A DNA stretch of 20,117 nucleotides from UMGS1470 sp051889215 (GTDB taxonomy: Bacteria > Bacillota > Clostridia > Christensenellales > UBA1242): NCBI GenBank assembly GCA_051889215.1, contig JBJFDC010000012.1:1-20117 (forward strand), read 5' to 3'. Both the position numbers and the translations under genes were made by a program. Every line of letters starts with the position of its first letter. The first letter of the stretch is position 1. Positions 8,285 to 13,695 of this stretch are shown one piece after another. The notes beneath the pieces are model-generated. The model was not told where the DNA came from, ran no database searches, and saw only the letters and a list, made by a program, of their open reading frames with translations.

Positions 8285-8364
8285 GTCTGAAACAGGGCGT
8301 TTTTTTTGTGACTTAGCCCCTCACAAAAATCGATTATTTCAAGAAAATTTTAAGGAGAAAAATT
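8285..8364 (+). promoter_or_regulatory. Structured 5' leader of rplM (candidate L13 autoregulatory leader)
   Basis: The roughly 80-base leader has a 9-bp hairpin, TTTTTGTGA (8303-8311) with TCACAAAAA (8321-8329). Its 9-base loop contains GCCC (8316-8319). That loop can pair with GGGC just upstream (8295-8298), making a pseudoknot-like fold. Ribosomal protein leaders upstream of rplM are known in Firmicutes, where r-protein binding represses translation. The position, length and compact fold fit that role, but I cannot confirm a match to the described L13 leader consensus. The leader ends with AAGGAG before ATG 8365. Confidence 0.6.
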
Positions 8365-8808
8365 ATGAAAACATTTATGGCAAATCCAGAAAATGTTGAG
8401 AGAAAATGGTATGTTGTTGACGCAACAGGAATGCCTCTTGGACGTCTTGCAAGTCAAGTTGCAGCAATCCTTCGCGGAAAAAACAAACCAACCTATACAC
8501 CTCATGTTGACACAGGTGACCATGTTATCGTTATCAATTCTGACAAAGTTGTTCTCACAGGAAAAAAACTTATCCAAAAACAACACGTCACATATTCAGG
8601 ATATATTGGTGGAAGAAAAGAAACTCAATACAAAAAAATGATTGAAGAAAAATCTGACAAAGCAGTTGAAATTGCTGTCAAAGGAATGCTTCCAAAAAAT
8701 TCTTTGGGACGCAAGATGTTCACAAAACTCAGAGTCTATAAAGGACCAGAACACAATCACGAAGCACAAAAACCAATCGCAATCACTCTTAAAGGAGGAA
8801 GAAACTAA
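8365..8808 (+). CDS. rplM: 50S ribosomal protein L13 (uL13)
   Basis: A 147-residue protein of the large ribosomal subunit. Recognisable segments are R-K-W-Y-V-V-D-A near residues 13-20, L-G-R-L-A-S (25-30), L-R-G-K-N-K-P-T-Y-T-P-H-V-D-T-G-D, H-V-T-Y-S-G-Y-I-G-G, V-K-G-M-L-P-K-N-S-L-G-R and L-R-V-Y-K-G-P-E-H-N-H. The length is typical. An AAGGAG site precedes ATG 8365. The stop overlaps the rpsI start by one base (TAATG), giving the classic L13-S9 operon with likely translational coupling. Expression probably responds to the structured leader upstream. Confidence 0.97.
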   Translation: MKTFMANPENVERKWYVVDATGMPLGRLASQVAAILRGKNKPTYTPHVDTGDHVIVINSDKVVLTGKKLIQKQHVTYSGYIGGRKETQYKKMIEEKSDKAVEIAVKGMLPKNSLGRKMFTKLRVYKGPEHNHEAQKPIAITLKGGRN

Positions 8809-9218
8809 TGGCAACTCCAAAAGCAAAAAAACTTCAATTTTTGGGAACAGGAAGAAGAAAAGAATCTGTTGCACGTGTTAGACTCCTTCCAAACGGAAAA
8901 GGTCAAATCACAGTTAACAAACTTCCATTTGACGAATATTTCAAACTTGAAACACTCAAACTTGTTGCACTTCAACCTCTCACACTCACAAACACAAGAG
9001 ACAAATATGACATTGTTGTCAATGTTTATGGTGGAGGACTTAGCGGTCAAGCTGGTGCGATTTGCCACGGCATTGCAAGAGCGCTCAACGAAGCTGAACC
9101 AAATCTTCGCGTTGAACTCAAAGCGGCAGGAATGCTCACTCGTGACCCAAGAATGAAAGAAAGAAAGAAATATGGTTTGAAAAAAGCAAGAAAAGCAAGC
9201 CAATTCTCAAAGAGATAA
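8808..9218 (+). CDS. rpsI: 30S ribosomal protein S9 (uS9)
   Basis: A 136-residue protein of the small subunit whose C-terminal tail reaches the P-site tRNA. Motifs seen are G-T-G-R-R-K-E-S-V-A-R-V-R near the start, V-Y-G-G-G-L-S-G-Q-A-G-A-I-C-H-G-I-A-R-A-L in the middle, L-T-R-D-P-R-M-K-E-R-K-K-Y-G-L-K-K-A-R-K, and the conserved terminal F-S-K-R. A strong AAAGGAGG site lies inside the end of rplM. It is the last gene of the operon and is followed by an intrinsic terminator. Confidence 0.97.
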   Translation: MATPKAKKLQFLGTGRRKESVARVRLLPNGKGQITVNKLPFDEYFKLETLKLVALQPLTLTNTRDKYDIVVNVYGGGLSGQAGAICHGIARALNEAEPNLRVELKAAGMLTRDPRMKERKKYGLKKARKASQFSKR

Positions 9219-9224
9219 TCAAAC

Positions 9225-9256
9225 AAAAAGAAAGCAGTCATTTGCTTTCTTTTTTT
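9225..9256. terminator. Bidirectional terminator after rpsI
   Basis: A 12-bp stem (9225-9236 with 9243-9254, core AAGAAAGCA / TGCTTTCTT) has a 6-base loop and a T-run to 9256. The right arm includes the end of the convergent minus-strand gene, so it can act in both directions. Confidence 0.85.
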
Positions 9257-9792
9257 ATGTCTTTTTTTTTCATTAAGAAATCTTCCAAATTTTGTGAGAT
9301 ATGATTAAAACACAAATAATCTTTTTCGTTATAAAGATTTATTATTTTAAGACCTTTTCTTTTTGCATAATTCATGGCAGTTTTTGCACCGCTTGGATTA
9401 TGTTTTTTGTTGACATAACAAATCAGAATGTCGCATGAATCAATCATGTTTTTGTTGCTAACAACAATTCGCCGCTTAAAATGTTCTTGTTCAATATTAT
9501 ACATTATTGTTTGAACATCTTTATATGGCTCAAAATATTCTTTGCCAAACTCGTCGTCATACAGCAACCACTTTTTTGGTGTGTGCAAACTGGTTAACAC
9601 AACTTCAATTTTTATGTCTTTATATGTTTGCCGCAGGTTTCGGCAAACATTAAGCGCCATTGTATCAAATGTGCCATGTGTTCCCATGGCGAAATAATTA
9701 GCGCCATTTTTAATTTCATTTTCAACCGTTTCTTTTAATCTTCTTTCAATATTTTCAAAAATATTTCTATGTCCTATAAAACAAACTTTCAT
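9238..9792 (-). CDS. DUF1273-like SLOG-superfamily (Rossmann fold) protein
   Basis: A 184-residue protein starting with the strand-loop motif C-F-I-G-H-R (4-9). G-T-H-G-T-F-D (37-43) follows, leading into a helix A-L-N-V-C-R-N-L-R. Later comes M-I-D-S-C-D-I-L-I-C-Y-V-N (about 116-128), then S-G-A-K-T-A-M-N-Y-A-K-R-K-G. These match DUF1273/YspA-like proteins of the SLOG superfamily, related to DprA and LOG and proposed to bind nucleotide-derived ligands. The protein is probably cytoplasmic; its function is unknown. It is transcribed divergently from a small XRE regulator, with repeated operator-like sequences between. No clear ribosome binding site was recognised before ATG 9792, so the start is less certain than the family. 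Confidence 0.8.
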   Translation of the reverse strand: MKVCFIGHRNIFENIERRLKETVENEIKNGANYFAMGTHGTFDTMALNVCRNLRQTYKDIKIEVVLTSLHTPKKWLLYDDEFGKEYFEPYKDVQTIMYNIEQEHFKRRIVVSNKNMIDSCDILICYVNKKHNPSGAKTAMNYAKRKGLKIINLYNEKDYLCFNHISQNLEDFLMKKKDIKKESK

Positions 9793-9830
9793 GTCAGTTT
9801 ACCCATAGTTCCAACTAGCGGACTATAAAC

Positions 9831-9858
9831 ATAATACACCAATGCAAAGCAATTACAA
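9831..9858 (-). promoter_or_regulatory. Possible promoter of the SLOG gene
   Basis: On the minus strand, TTGTAA (9858-9853) and TATTAT (9836-9831) are 16 bases apart. The predicted start falls on or just before the operator-like copy at 9808-9823. Confidence 0.45.
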
Positions 9859-9898
9859 AGCGTTCTAACCAGCGAACGGAATAAAATTTATTTGATTT

Positions 9899-9904
9899 TA
9901 TAAT
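9899..9904 (+). promoter_or_regulatory. -10 box of the XRE regulator
   Basis: A perfect TATAAT lies 40 bases before ATG 9945. No good -35 box is seen at the proper distance; that position is at the edge of the operator-like copy at 9862-9877. This would fit a weak or regulated promoter. Confidence 0.45.
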
Positions 9905-9944
9905 TCTACATATAGAACGTTCGCTAAAAAGGATAGTAAGAGGT

Positions 9945-10178
9945 ATGAAATTAACTGAAGCCATTGCAATTAGGGTAAATCAATTACTTGCAGAGAGAAA
10001 TTTATCTCAATATTCACTATTTAAGAATGGTGGTGTTCCTCGCTCAACCGTTTGTGATGTTGTGAACAGCAAAAAGAAAAGGGTTAGCACTGAAACAATT
10101 TATCAAATTTGCACAACATTGGGATTATCTCTTGCTGAATTCTTTTCTGATCCGATTTTTGATGAATTAGATGATTAA
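9945..10178 (+). CDS. Small XRE-family helix-turn-helix regulator
   Basis: A 77-residue protein made almost entirely of one Cro/C1-type helix-turn-helix domain: an R-V-N-Q-L-L-A-E-R-N-L-S-Q-Y-S-L helix pair, G-V-P-R-S-T-V-C-D-V-V-N as the recognition helix, S-T-E-T-I-Y-Q-I-C-T-T-L-G as the fourth helix, and L-A-E-F-F at the end. There is no dimerisation or sensor domain beyond the fold. AGAGG precedes the ATG. It is divergent from the SLOG gene, with operator-like repeats between, so it may repress itself and that gene. The regulatory link is inference. A terminator follows, so the gene is monocistronic. Confidence 0.88.
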   Translation: MKLTEAIAIRVNQLLAERNLSQYSLFKNGGVPRSTVCDVVNSKKKRVSTETIYQICTTLGLSLAEFFSDPIFDELDD

Positions 10179-10211
10179 ATGGAAAAAAATATTTTGAAAA
10201 ATCTAAAATAG

Positions 10212-10238
10212 CGTCAGGCAAATGCTTGACGTTTTTTT
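10212..10238 (+). terminator. Intrinsic terminator after the XRE gene
   Basis: CGTCAGGC (10212-10219) pairs with GCTTGACG (10224-10231), with one G-T pair and an AAAT loop. Seven Ts follow. Confidence 0.85.
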
Positions 10239-10239
10239 G

Positions 10240-10268
10240 TTGTCAAAATGTGATTTTGCGGATATAAT
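10240..10268 (+). promoter_or_regulatory. Sigma-A-type promoter of the thioredoxin reductase gene
   Basis: TTGTCA (10240-10245), a 17-base spacer and a perfect TATAAT (10263-10268) predict a start near 10275. This rules out the upstream in-frame start at 10222 and supports ATG 10288 behind AAGGAAGG. Confidence 0.85.
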
Positions 10269-10287
10269 AATCAAAAAGGAAGGCAAA

Positions 10288-11151
10288 ATGAAATTTGATG
10301 TTGTGATTATTGGTGCGGGGGCAGGTGGCATGAGTGCAGCGATTTATGCAAAGCGCGCTGGAAAAAGTGTTTTGGTTTTGGAAAAGATGTTTGCGGGCGG
10401 ACAAATCAACACAATCGACCGCATCGCAAATTTCCCCGGATTTGAAAATGTTTCAGGTTTTGACCTCGCAGAAAACATAAGAAAGCAAGTTCAAAATCTC
10501 GGCATTGAAATAAAGAATGAAGAAGTTGTTTCGTGTTCACTTTTGGGCGAAGAAAAAATTGTTCGCACGCACAAAAATGAATATGTTGCAAAAAGCATTG
10601 TCATTGCCACTGGCGCTCGTTCAAAACCGCTTGATGTTCAAAATGAAAAACAATATTTGGGCAGGGGAATAAGTTATTGCGCGACTTGTGATGGAAAATT
10701 TTTTGAAGGGCAAACTGTTGCTGTTGTTGGAACATATGAAACAGCAAAAACCGATGTTTCATATCTTGAAAACTTGGCATCAAAAATTTATTTTGTGACA
10801 ACGTCTGAAAACAAGAATTTTTCAAGCGAAAAAATTGAAGAAATAACGAGTTCAAAAATTATTCGCCTTTTTGGAAAGGACAACCTTGAAGGCATTGTCA
10901 TAAAAAATCAAAAAAATGGTCAAGAACGAGAAATTGCAACAAATGCGCTTTTTGTTGAACTTGGGAAAAGCCCAGACTTAAGTATGTTTGAGGGAAATCT
11001 AAAACTTGACTCAAAGGGCTTTGTTGAAGTTGACCAAAGAATGCAAACAAATATCCCAGGCGTTTTTGCCGTTGGTGACGTGAGAAGTGGGTCGCTCAAA
11101 CAAATTGTCACCGCGTGTTCTGACGGTGCGATTGCAGGAACGTTCGCATAA
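10288..11151 (+). CDS. trxB: Thioredoxin-reductase-like flavoprotein without NADPH motifs (ferredoxin-dependent type?)
   Basis: A 287-residue flavoprotein of the low-molecular-weight thioredoxin reductase fold. FAD motifs are present: G-A-G-A-G-G at about 9-14, A-T-G-A near 107-110, and V-F-A-V-G-D-V near 259-265. The redox-active C-A-T-C-D is at 131-135. In normal TrxB the second Rossmann motif is GGGxSA and the NADP phosphate is held by an HRR segment. Here the first reads V-V-G-T-Y-E-T-A (146-153), and the second region is T-T-S-E-N-K-N-F with no Arg pair. This matches what is known of ferredoxin-linked flavin thioredoxin reductases of Clostridia, which do not use pyridine nucleotides. The C-terminus is short. 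It has its own promoter and a terminator shared with the SRP RNA gene. The fold is certain; the electron donor is inferred. Confidence 0.88.
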   Translation: MKFDVVIIGAGAGGMSAAIYAKRAGKSVLVLEKMFAGGQINTIDRIANFPGFENVSGFDLAENIRKQVQNLGIEIKNEEVVSCSLLGEEKIVRTHKNEYVAKSIVIATGARSKPLDVQNEKQYLGRGISYCATCDGKFFEGQTVAVVGTYETAKTDVSYLENLASKIYFVTTSENKNFSSEKIEEITSSKIIRLFGKDNLEGIVIKNQKNGQEREIATNALFVELGKSPDLSMFEGNLKLDSKGFVEVDQRMQTNIPGVFAVGDVRSGSLKQIVTACSDGAIAGTFA

Positions 11152-11182
11152 AAAAGGTTGTATCGAAAGATACAACCTTTTA
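11152..11182. terminator. Bidirectional terminator between trxB and SRP RNA
   Basis: A 13-bp perfect stem has the core AAGGTTGTATC / GATACAACCTT around a GAAA tetraloop, with A-runs and T-runs outside. It starts immediately after the trxB stop and also terminates the minus-strand SRP RNA. Confidence 0.92.
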
Positions 11183-11476
11183 ACATGGCTTTGCCATGGA
11201 ACTTTCACGCCGTGCATATTGGCTTGTCGCAAACTCCCATTCAGCCATATGAACATTTGACTCCACCAAAGTTCCCCCATGGCACACCCTTTGGTCCGCT
11301 TAATGATGCTGCCGTCAGGCCCTGACATGGTTCACGGGAAAGAGTTGCATGGGACCTTGATTTCAACATCAAACATTCATATTCATCAAATAAAAATTTA
11401 CGCCGCACACAATCATTCAGCTCTGCTACAGCGGATTGCAGATTCAGGGCACCGCTAACTCCCCACCTAGCACGAC
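11183..11476 (-). ncRNA. ffs: Signal recognition particle RNA, long bacterial (Alu-containing) form
   Basis: Read on the minus strand, the 5' end carries GTGCTAGGTGGGGAGTTAGC followed by GGTGCCCTG, the Alu-domain signature of Firmicutes SRP RNA. The S-domain tip has GTGAACCATGTCAGGGCC, then a GGCAGCA segment and ATTAAG, matching the conserved helix 8 and its asymmetric loop. The total length of about 270-295 nt fits the long Gram-positive form rather than the 4.5S RNA. A near-consensus promoter predicts a start at about G11476, and the shared terminator follows the 3' end. The RNA scaffolds Ffh for co-translational targeting of membrane proteins. The exact 3' end is uncertain; a small hairpin (CATGGC/GCCATG, about 11184-11199) lies near it. 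No protein-coding gene is credible across 11152-11612. Confidence 0.93.
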
Positions 11477-11482
11477 TATATT

Positions 11483-11511
11483 ATTATATAGAACAAACAA
11501 AAAAAATTCAA
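11483..11511 (-). promoter_or_regulatory. Sigma-A-type promoter of SRP RNA
   Basis: On the minus strand, TTGAAT (11511-11506) and a perfect TATAAT (11488-11483) are 17 bases apart, 7 bases before the predicted 5' end of the RNA. Confidence 0.85.
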
Positions 11512-11612
11512 CATAATTTTGTGATTTGTTCAAAAATATGGCTGATTTGATATCAAAAAACAAAATTATTTGATAAACTAATAATAACAATGCAATTTGA
11601 CGGAGGTTTGAT

Positions 11613-12341
11613 TTGGAGAAAACAAACGCACAAAGGTTTATTCAAGCATACAACACAATCGACCAAACTTTGAGATATTTATATAACTACAAGCGCAGCA
11701 TGAGTTTTTCTGATATTATTCGTCGCAGCGTGCCAGTGAATTATTTGGTTCGCAAATATGAAGATAAACTTGTTGACTATGGCAGACTTCGCAATGCAAT
11801 CATTCACAAGAGCAACGATGAGTTTATTATTGCTGAACCACATGGAGATGTTGTTCTCGACATTGAAAACATCGCTCGCCTCATCTCAACTCCACCAAAA
11901 GTTTTGGAAGTTGTTGAACCGAGGCAAGTTGTCACCGCTCCTTCCCAAACAAAAGTTTCGGATGTTGTCAGTCTTATGACAAAAACAAAGTTTTCCAATA
12001 TTCCAATCTACAAAAATGACGAACTCATTGGAGTTGCGTCAGGTCGTTATATCGTGGAATTCATTGGTGATTTGTTGGCACAAGGCAAAGACTTAAATCA
12101 ATCAATGATGTCAACTCCGATTGAGGCGGTAATGGCTGAAAATCACCCAGTTTATTCATATTTTGAGGTTGCAAAAGCAACAATTTCAGTCGAAGAAGTC
12201 TTGCAAATGTTCTATCGCAATCACAAACTACAAATCATCATAATAACAAAAAATGGCAGCGTCAAAGAGCAACCAATCAACATTATTGCAACCGGCGATT
12301 TGATTGAACTCAGCAATGTTTTTGGAGATTATCAAAACTAG
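11613..12341 (+). CDS. HEPN-like domain fused to a CBS-domain pair
   Basis: A 242-residue protein. The N-terminal part (about 1-92) is helical and contains R-N-A-I-I-H at 60-65, which fits the R-x4-6-H motif of HEPN domains, many of which are RNases. The remainder (about 100-238) is a tandem CBS module: V-V-T-A-P-S-Q-T-K-V-S-D-V-V, then F-S-N-I-P-I-Y with L-I-G-V-A-S-G, then the second repeat with S-V-E-E-V-L-Q-M-F and a final I-I-A-T-G-D-L. CBS pairs usually sense adenine nucleotides. The gene begins with TTG 11613, 5 bases after a perfect GGAGGT (11602-11607). It stands alone and converges on the next gene. The CBS assignment is firm, the HEPN-like call moderate; nuclease activity is inference. 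Confidence 0.78.
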   Translation: MEKTNAQRFIQAYNTIDQTLRYLYNYKRSMSFSDIIRRSVPVNYLVRKYEDKLVDYGRLRNAIIHKSNDEFIIAEPHGDVVLDIENIARLISTPPKVLEVVEPRQVVTAPSQTKVSDVVSLMTKTKFSNIPIYKNDELIGVASGRYIVEFIGDLLAQGKDLNQSMMSTPIEAVMAENHPVYSYFEVAKATISVEEVLQMFYRNHKLQIIIITKNGSVKEQPINIIATGDLIELSNVFGDYQN

Positions 12342-12351
12342 CTCGATAATG

Positions 12352-12382
12352 AAAAAACACCTCAAAAAATGAGGCGTTTTTT
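12352..12382. terminator. Bidirectional terminator after the HEPN-like/CBS gene
   Basis: AAAAAACACCTCA (12352-12364) pairs with TGAGGCGTTTTTT (12370-12382), with one A-C mismatch. T-rich sequence follows on the plus strand, and the left A-run provides Us for the minus strand. Confidence 0.75.
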
Positions 12383-12947
12383 AGTTTTTCTTTTCTTCTT
12401 CTTTTTCTGATTTTGGGGGTTCAAGTGTGTCCATGATTTTTTTCTTGATTTCGGTTTCATCATATTCGTCTTTTATCATAAATTGAACGAGTGGCAGGTG
12501 AATGGCTTCAAGTGCCTTAACAACATCTGGTTCGAATTCGGAAATTGACTCATCGCCATATGACATGTCATAAACATCAATAACCAAAAGAGGTTTCATT
12601 GTCGCTTCTTCAAAAATGACGAAATCAACATATTTTGATAGAATTTTGTTGTATTCAACACGATTGCCCAGAGGTGCACACAAGTTGTCAACTCCAACAT
12701 TTGGGAATGCGATGTATTCTTTTGGAAGAATTTTGTGGAGAAGATAATAGAACTTGAGTTGTTTTCTGACCATATATTTTGGTTTGAGTTCAAGATGAAT
12801 GAATTGTCCGTTTATCTTTGTCGCCTTGTCATCAAAATTTTCTTTTTTCTTTTTTCTCAAAACAAGCAACATAAAAATCAAAACAACGACCGCCACAACC
12901 ACGCATATAATTATTGTTGAAGTCGTGCTGACGAGAAGTTTGTTCAT
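12381..12947 (-). CDS. Membrane-anchored DUF2726-like protein
   Basis: A 188-residue protein. Residues 9-30 form one strong transmembrane helix, followed by R-K-K-K-K, so the rest should be cytoplasmic. The soluble domain (about 48-175) has a helix with K-Q-L-K-F-Y-Y-L-L, then Y-V-D-F-V-I-F (106-112), P-L-L-V-I-D-V-Y-D (119-127) and L-P-L-V-Q-F-M-I-K. This is the order seen in DUF2726, which is considered to have a restriction-endonuclease-like (PD-(D/E)XK) fold. A clear catalytic lysine is not evident, so nuclease activity is doubtful. The C-terminus is rich in Glu and Lys. ATG 12947 overlaps the ung stop by one base (TGATG), so the two are cotranscribed. Its function is unknown. Confidence 0.7.
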   Translation of the reverse strand: MNKLLVSTTSTIIICVVVAVVVLIFMLLVLRKKKKENFDDKATKINGQFIHLELKPKYMVRKQLKFYYLLHKILPKEYIAFPNVGVDNLCAPLGNRVEYNKILSKYVDFVIFEEATMKPLLVIDVYDMSYGDESISEFEPDVVKALEAIHLPLVQFMIKDEYDETEIKKKIMDTLEPPKSEKEEEKKN

Positions 12948-13600
12948 CACCAAATAATCTCCTTTTTTCCATGATTTCTCAAGAATGCATTGGCTTTTGA
13001 AAAGTGTTTGCAACCAAAAAATCCGTTGTATGCGGAAAGTGGACTTGGGTGAGCACACTCCAAAACCAAATGTGTGTTTTGGTCAATAAAAGGTTTCATC
13101 GCTCTTGCATCTCTTCCCCAAAGCATGAACACTTTTGGCTCTTTTGAGTGCCCCAGATATTTGATTGTTGCACTCGTCAATTTCTCCCAAATTTTCCCCT
13201 TATGAGAATTTGCTTGATGATTTTTTACGGTTAGAACCGCATTGAGGAGAAAAACTCCTTGTTCTGCCCAATGTGTCAGGTCGCCATTTTGATTAAAAAC
13301 ACTGCCAATGTCAGACTTTATTTCTTTATATATATTCACTAGAGATGGTGGCGGGTTGTTGTTTTTGATTGAAAAGCAAAGACCGTGTGCTTGCCCAACC
13401 TCATGATATGGATCTTGCCCAAGAATGACGACTTTGACATCTTGTGGTCCGACGAGATTATACGCCGCATAAATATCTTCGCGCGGTGGAAAAACAAGCG
13501 ATTTTTTGCTTTCCTCATCAACAAATTTTTGTGCGTCAAACAAGAAATCTTCGCCGATTTCGTCTTTTAATGCTTCATACCATTGTTCGCTAAATTTCAT
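12947..13600 (-). CDS. ung: Uracil-DNA glycosylase (family 1)
   Basis: The enzyme removes uracil from DNA to start base-excision repair. The 217-residue length is normal. Motif A, G-Q-D-P-Y-H (61-66), carries the general-base Asp63. A-H-G-L-C-F-S follows; V-F-L-L-N-A-V-L-T-V is the central strand, and H-P-S-P-L-S-A (184-190) carries the catalytic His184. All family-1 signature residues are present. Its promoter contains a palindrome. It overlaps the downstream DUF2726-like membrane protein gene by one base, an unusual partner for ung. Confidence 0.97.
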   Translation of the reverse strand: MKFSEQWYEALKDEIGEDFLFDAQKFVDEESKKSLVFPPREDIYAAYNLVGPQDVKVVILGQDPYHEVGQAHGLCFSIKNNNPPPSLVNIYKEIKSDIGSVFNQNGDLTHWAEQGVFLLNAVLTVKNHQANSHKGKIWEKLTSATIKYLGHSKEPKVFMLWGRDARAMKPFIDQNTHLVLECAHPSPLSAYNGFFGCKHFSKANAFLRNHGKKEIIW

Positions 13601-13606
13601 GTTATT

Positions 13607-13635
13607 ATGATATCACAAGTTGAACACTTGTGCAA
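13607..13635 (-). promoter_or_regulatory. Sigma-A-type promoter of ung
   Basis: On the minus strand, TTGCAC (13635-13630) and TATCAT (13612-13607) are 17 bases apart. The predicted start is almost at ATG 13600, so the leader is very short. A perfect inverted repeat fills the spacer. Confidence 0.6.
13614..13632. promoter_or_regulatory. Palindromic operator candidate between ung and 13696
   Basis: CACAAGT (13614-13620), TGAAC, then ACTTGTG (13626-13632) is a perfect 7-bp inverted repeat with a 5-base centre. It sits between the -35 and -10 boxes of ung and covers the -35 box of a plus-strand promoter candidate (13620-13648). No U-tract follows, so it is not a terminator; an operator is more likely. 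Confidence 0.5.
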
Positions 13636-13648
13636 TAAATGTTATAAA
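13620..13648 (+). promoter_or_regulatory. Candidate promoter of the 13696-14984 gene pair
   Basis: TTGAAC (13620-13625), a 17-base spacer and TATAAA (13643-13648) would give a leader of about 40 bases. A second candidate, TTGATT (13657-13662) with TATCAT (13680-13685), also has a 17-base spacer but would leave only a few bases before ATG 13696. Confidence 0.5.
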
Positions 13649-13695
13649 ATTTTGAGTTGATTTATTCATAGATATGTGCTATCATAATTATAATT

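Larger units (their letters stand above)
9808..9925. promoter_or_regulatory. Repeated operator-like sites in the SLOG/XRE divergent region
   Basis: Two 16-base copies of GTTCYAACYAGCGRAC lie at 9808-9823 and 9862-9877, 54 bases apart. The second is an imperfect palindrome with GTTC and GAAC ends. A half-site in inverted orientation, GTTCGCT, lies at 9919-9925 inside AGAACGTTCGCT (9914-9925). The first copy is next to the predicted start of the minus-strand gene, the second borders the -35 region of the plus-strand gene, and the third lies near its transcription start. This suggests binding of the XRE protein at 9945 or another regulator. Confidence 0.55.

Noticed and set aside
9808..9925. Repeated short sequences that might be a mini CRISPR array
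   Set aside because: Only two full copies and one inverted half-site are present, spacing is irregular, the copies differ, and they sit on promoter elements of a divergent gene pair. Operators explain them better.
9914..9925. AGAACGTTCGCT considered as a LexA/SOS box
   Set aside because: The spacing between the GAAC and GTTC halves (none) does not fit the Gram-positive LexA consensus, and the same half-site recurs in the neighbouring operator-like copies.
10222..10287. Upstream ATG extending trxB by 22 residues
   Set aside because: It would lie in the terminator stem of the previous gene and upstream of the trxB promoter. ATG 10288 has a proper Shine-Dalgarno site and begins directly at the FAD motif.
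11011..11328. Long minus-strand open frame (105 codons) across the SRP RNA gene
   Set aside because: It overlaps the conserved SRP RNA and the end of trxB, has no ribosome binding site and encodes no recognisable motif. It is a chance frame.
11183..11476. tmRNA as an alternative identity for the non-coding RNA
   Set aside because: There is no tRNA-Ala-like end with CCA and no tag reading frame, while the Alu-domain and helix 8 signatures of SRP RNA are clear.
12948..13058. N-terminal extension of the DUF2726-like gene to 13058
   Set aside because: The extension is an out-of-frame shadow of ung. ATG 12947 overlaps the ung stop and leads straight into the transmembrane helix.
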